From: Burkholderia pyrrocinia
Lineage (GTDB): Bacteria; Pseudomonadota; Gammaproteobacteria; Burkholderiales; Burkholderiaceae
Reading direction: 5' to 3'
Length of the DNA: 64,000 nt
Assembly: GCF_022809715.1 (NCBI RefSeq)
Contig: NZ_CP094460.1
Coordinates: 186,001-250,000, forward strand
Shown here: piece after piece, positions 63,955-64,000 of the stretch
How the letters are laid out: the number at the start of each line of letters is the position of its first letter
Numbering within the stretch: the first letter of the stretch is position 1
The notes under the pieces: generated by a model
Databases searched by the model: none
Seen by the model: the letters and a program-made list of their open reading frames with translations, nothing else
What the model was told of the DNA's origin: nothing
Position numbers and translations under genes: made by a program

Positions 63955-64000
63955 ATGCCCAAACCTCTGAGAATGGCCGTGCTGATCATCGCTGCCGGCA
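63955..64000 (+). CDS. Start of next Tad gene, probably cpaB
   Basis: Only 15 codons are present (MPKPLRMAVLIIAAG), a basic start then a hydrophobic run, as in CpaB/RcpC. In Tad loci cpaB typically follows cpaA. The gene is cut by the window edge and is called by position alone. Confidence 0.5.
   Translation, partial: MPKPLRMAVLIIAAG

Noticed and set aside
1..64000. CRISPR arrays, rRNA, prophage structural genes
   Set aside because: No regularly spaced repeats, no rRNA, and no capsid, tail or terminase motifs were seen.

Overview
The window is high-GC DNA whose proteins point to Burkholderia, most likely the Burkholderia cepacia complex. Pointers are an Opc/OmpC-type porin, a Lys/Ala-tailed HU protein, an ornithine decarboxylase / AdiA-type decarboxylase / PotE group and the start of a Tad pilus locus. 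Genes are dense on both strands. I could not run any database search, so species and family calls rest on motifs I recognise.

Left core (1-8.6 kb): the start of one acyltransferase-3 gene, a 47-codon membrane-protein gene, galU, a second acyltransferase-3 gene, the HU-like gene, an aadA-like nucleotidyltransferase, a PhnB-like VOC protein, a porin and a YihY/BrkB membrane protein.

Selenium and formate block (8.8-18.0 kb): fdnG, fdnH, fdnI, fdhE, selA, selB and tRNA-Sec (selC) lie in one orientation. fdnG is one 1,024-codon selenoprotein gene with an in-frame UGA at 9364-9366 and a SECIS hairpin just after it. The block carries the only selenoprotein I see in the window together with three factors needed to decode its UGA (SelA, SelB, tRNA-Sec). 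selD is not here.

Genomic island at selC (about 18.0-37.07 kb): the last 15 bases of the tRNA-Sec region recur exactly at 37054-37068, and an imperfect copy lies at 28110-28124. The left end keeps the first ~47 codons of a P4-type integrase. The island looks composite. Segment one has a LysR-controlled catabolic set (hydroxyacid dehydrogenase, aldehyde dehydrogenase, DUF3100-like membrane protein, M20 amidohydrolase), then a GNAT protein, a TPR-AraC regulator and a P450 broken at an IS scar. Segment two has a Bcr/CflA efflux pump and a tightly coupled operon combining AroQ- and AroE-like enzymes with a CaiB CoA-transferase, MaoC hydratase, VOC protein, PanE-like reductase and an MHS transporter, under a divergent LysR. 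That operon is the most novel-looking system here.

Right core (37-64 kb): a patch of small genes with a NUDIX hydrolase, an NCS2 purine permease, a LysR/SDR pair, an ABM protein with an iron-dependent alcohol dehydrogenase, ornithine decarboxylase, AdiA-like arginine decarboxylase and PotE antiporter, then a sulfonate/sulfate-ester cluster (two SsuA-like binding proteins, two permeases, one ATPase, two TauD-type dioxygenases, an oligopeptide-type binding protein). The window ends in a Tad locus (flp, prepilin peptidase, start of the next gene).
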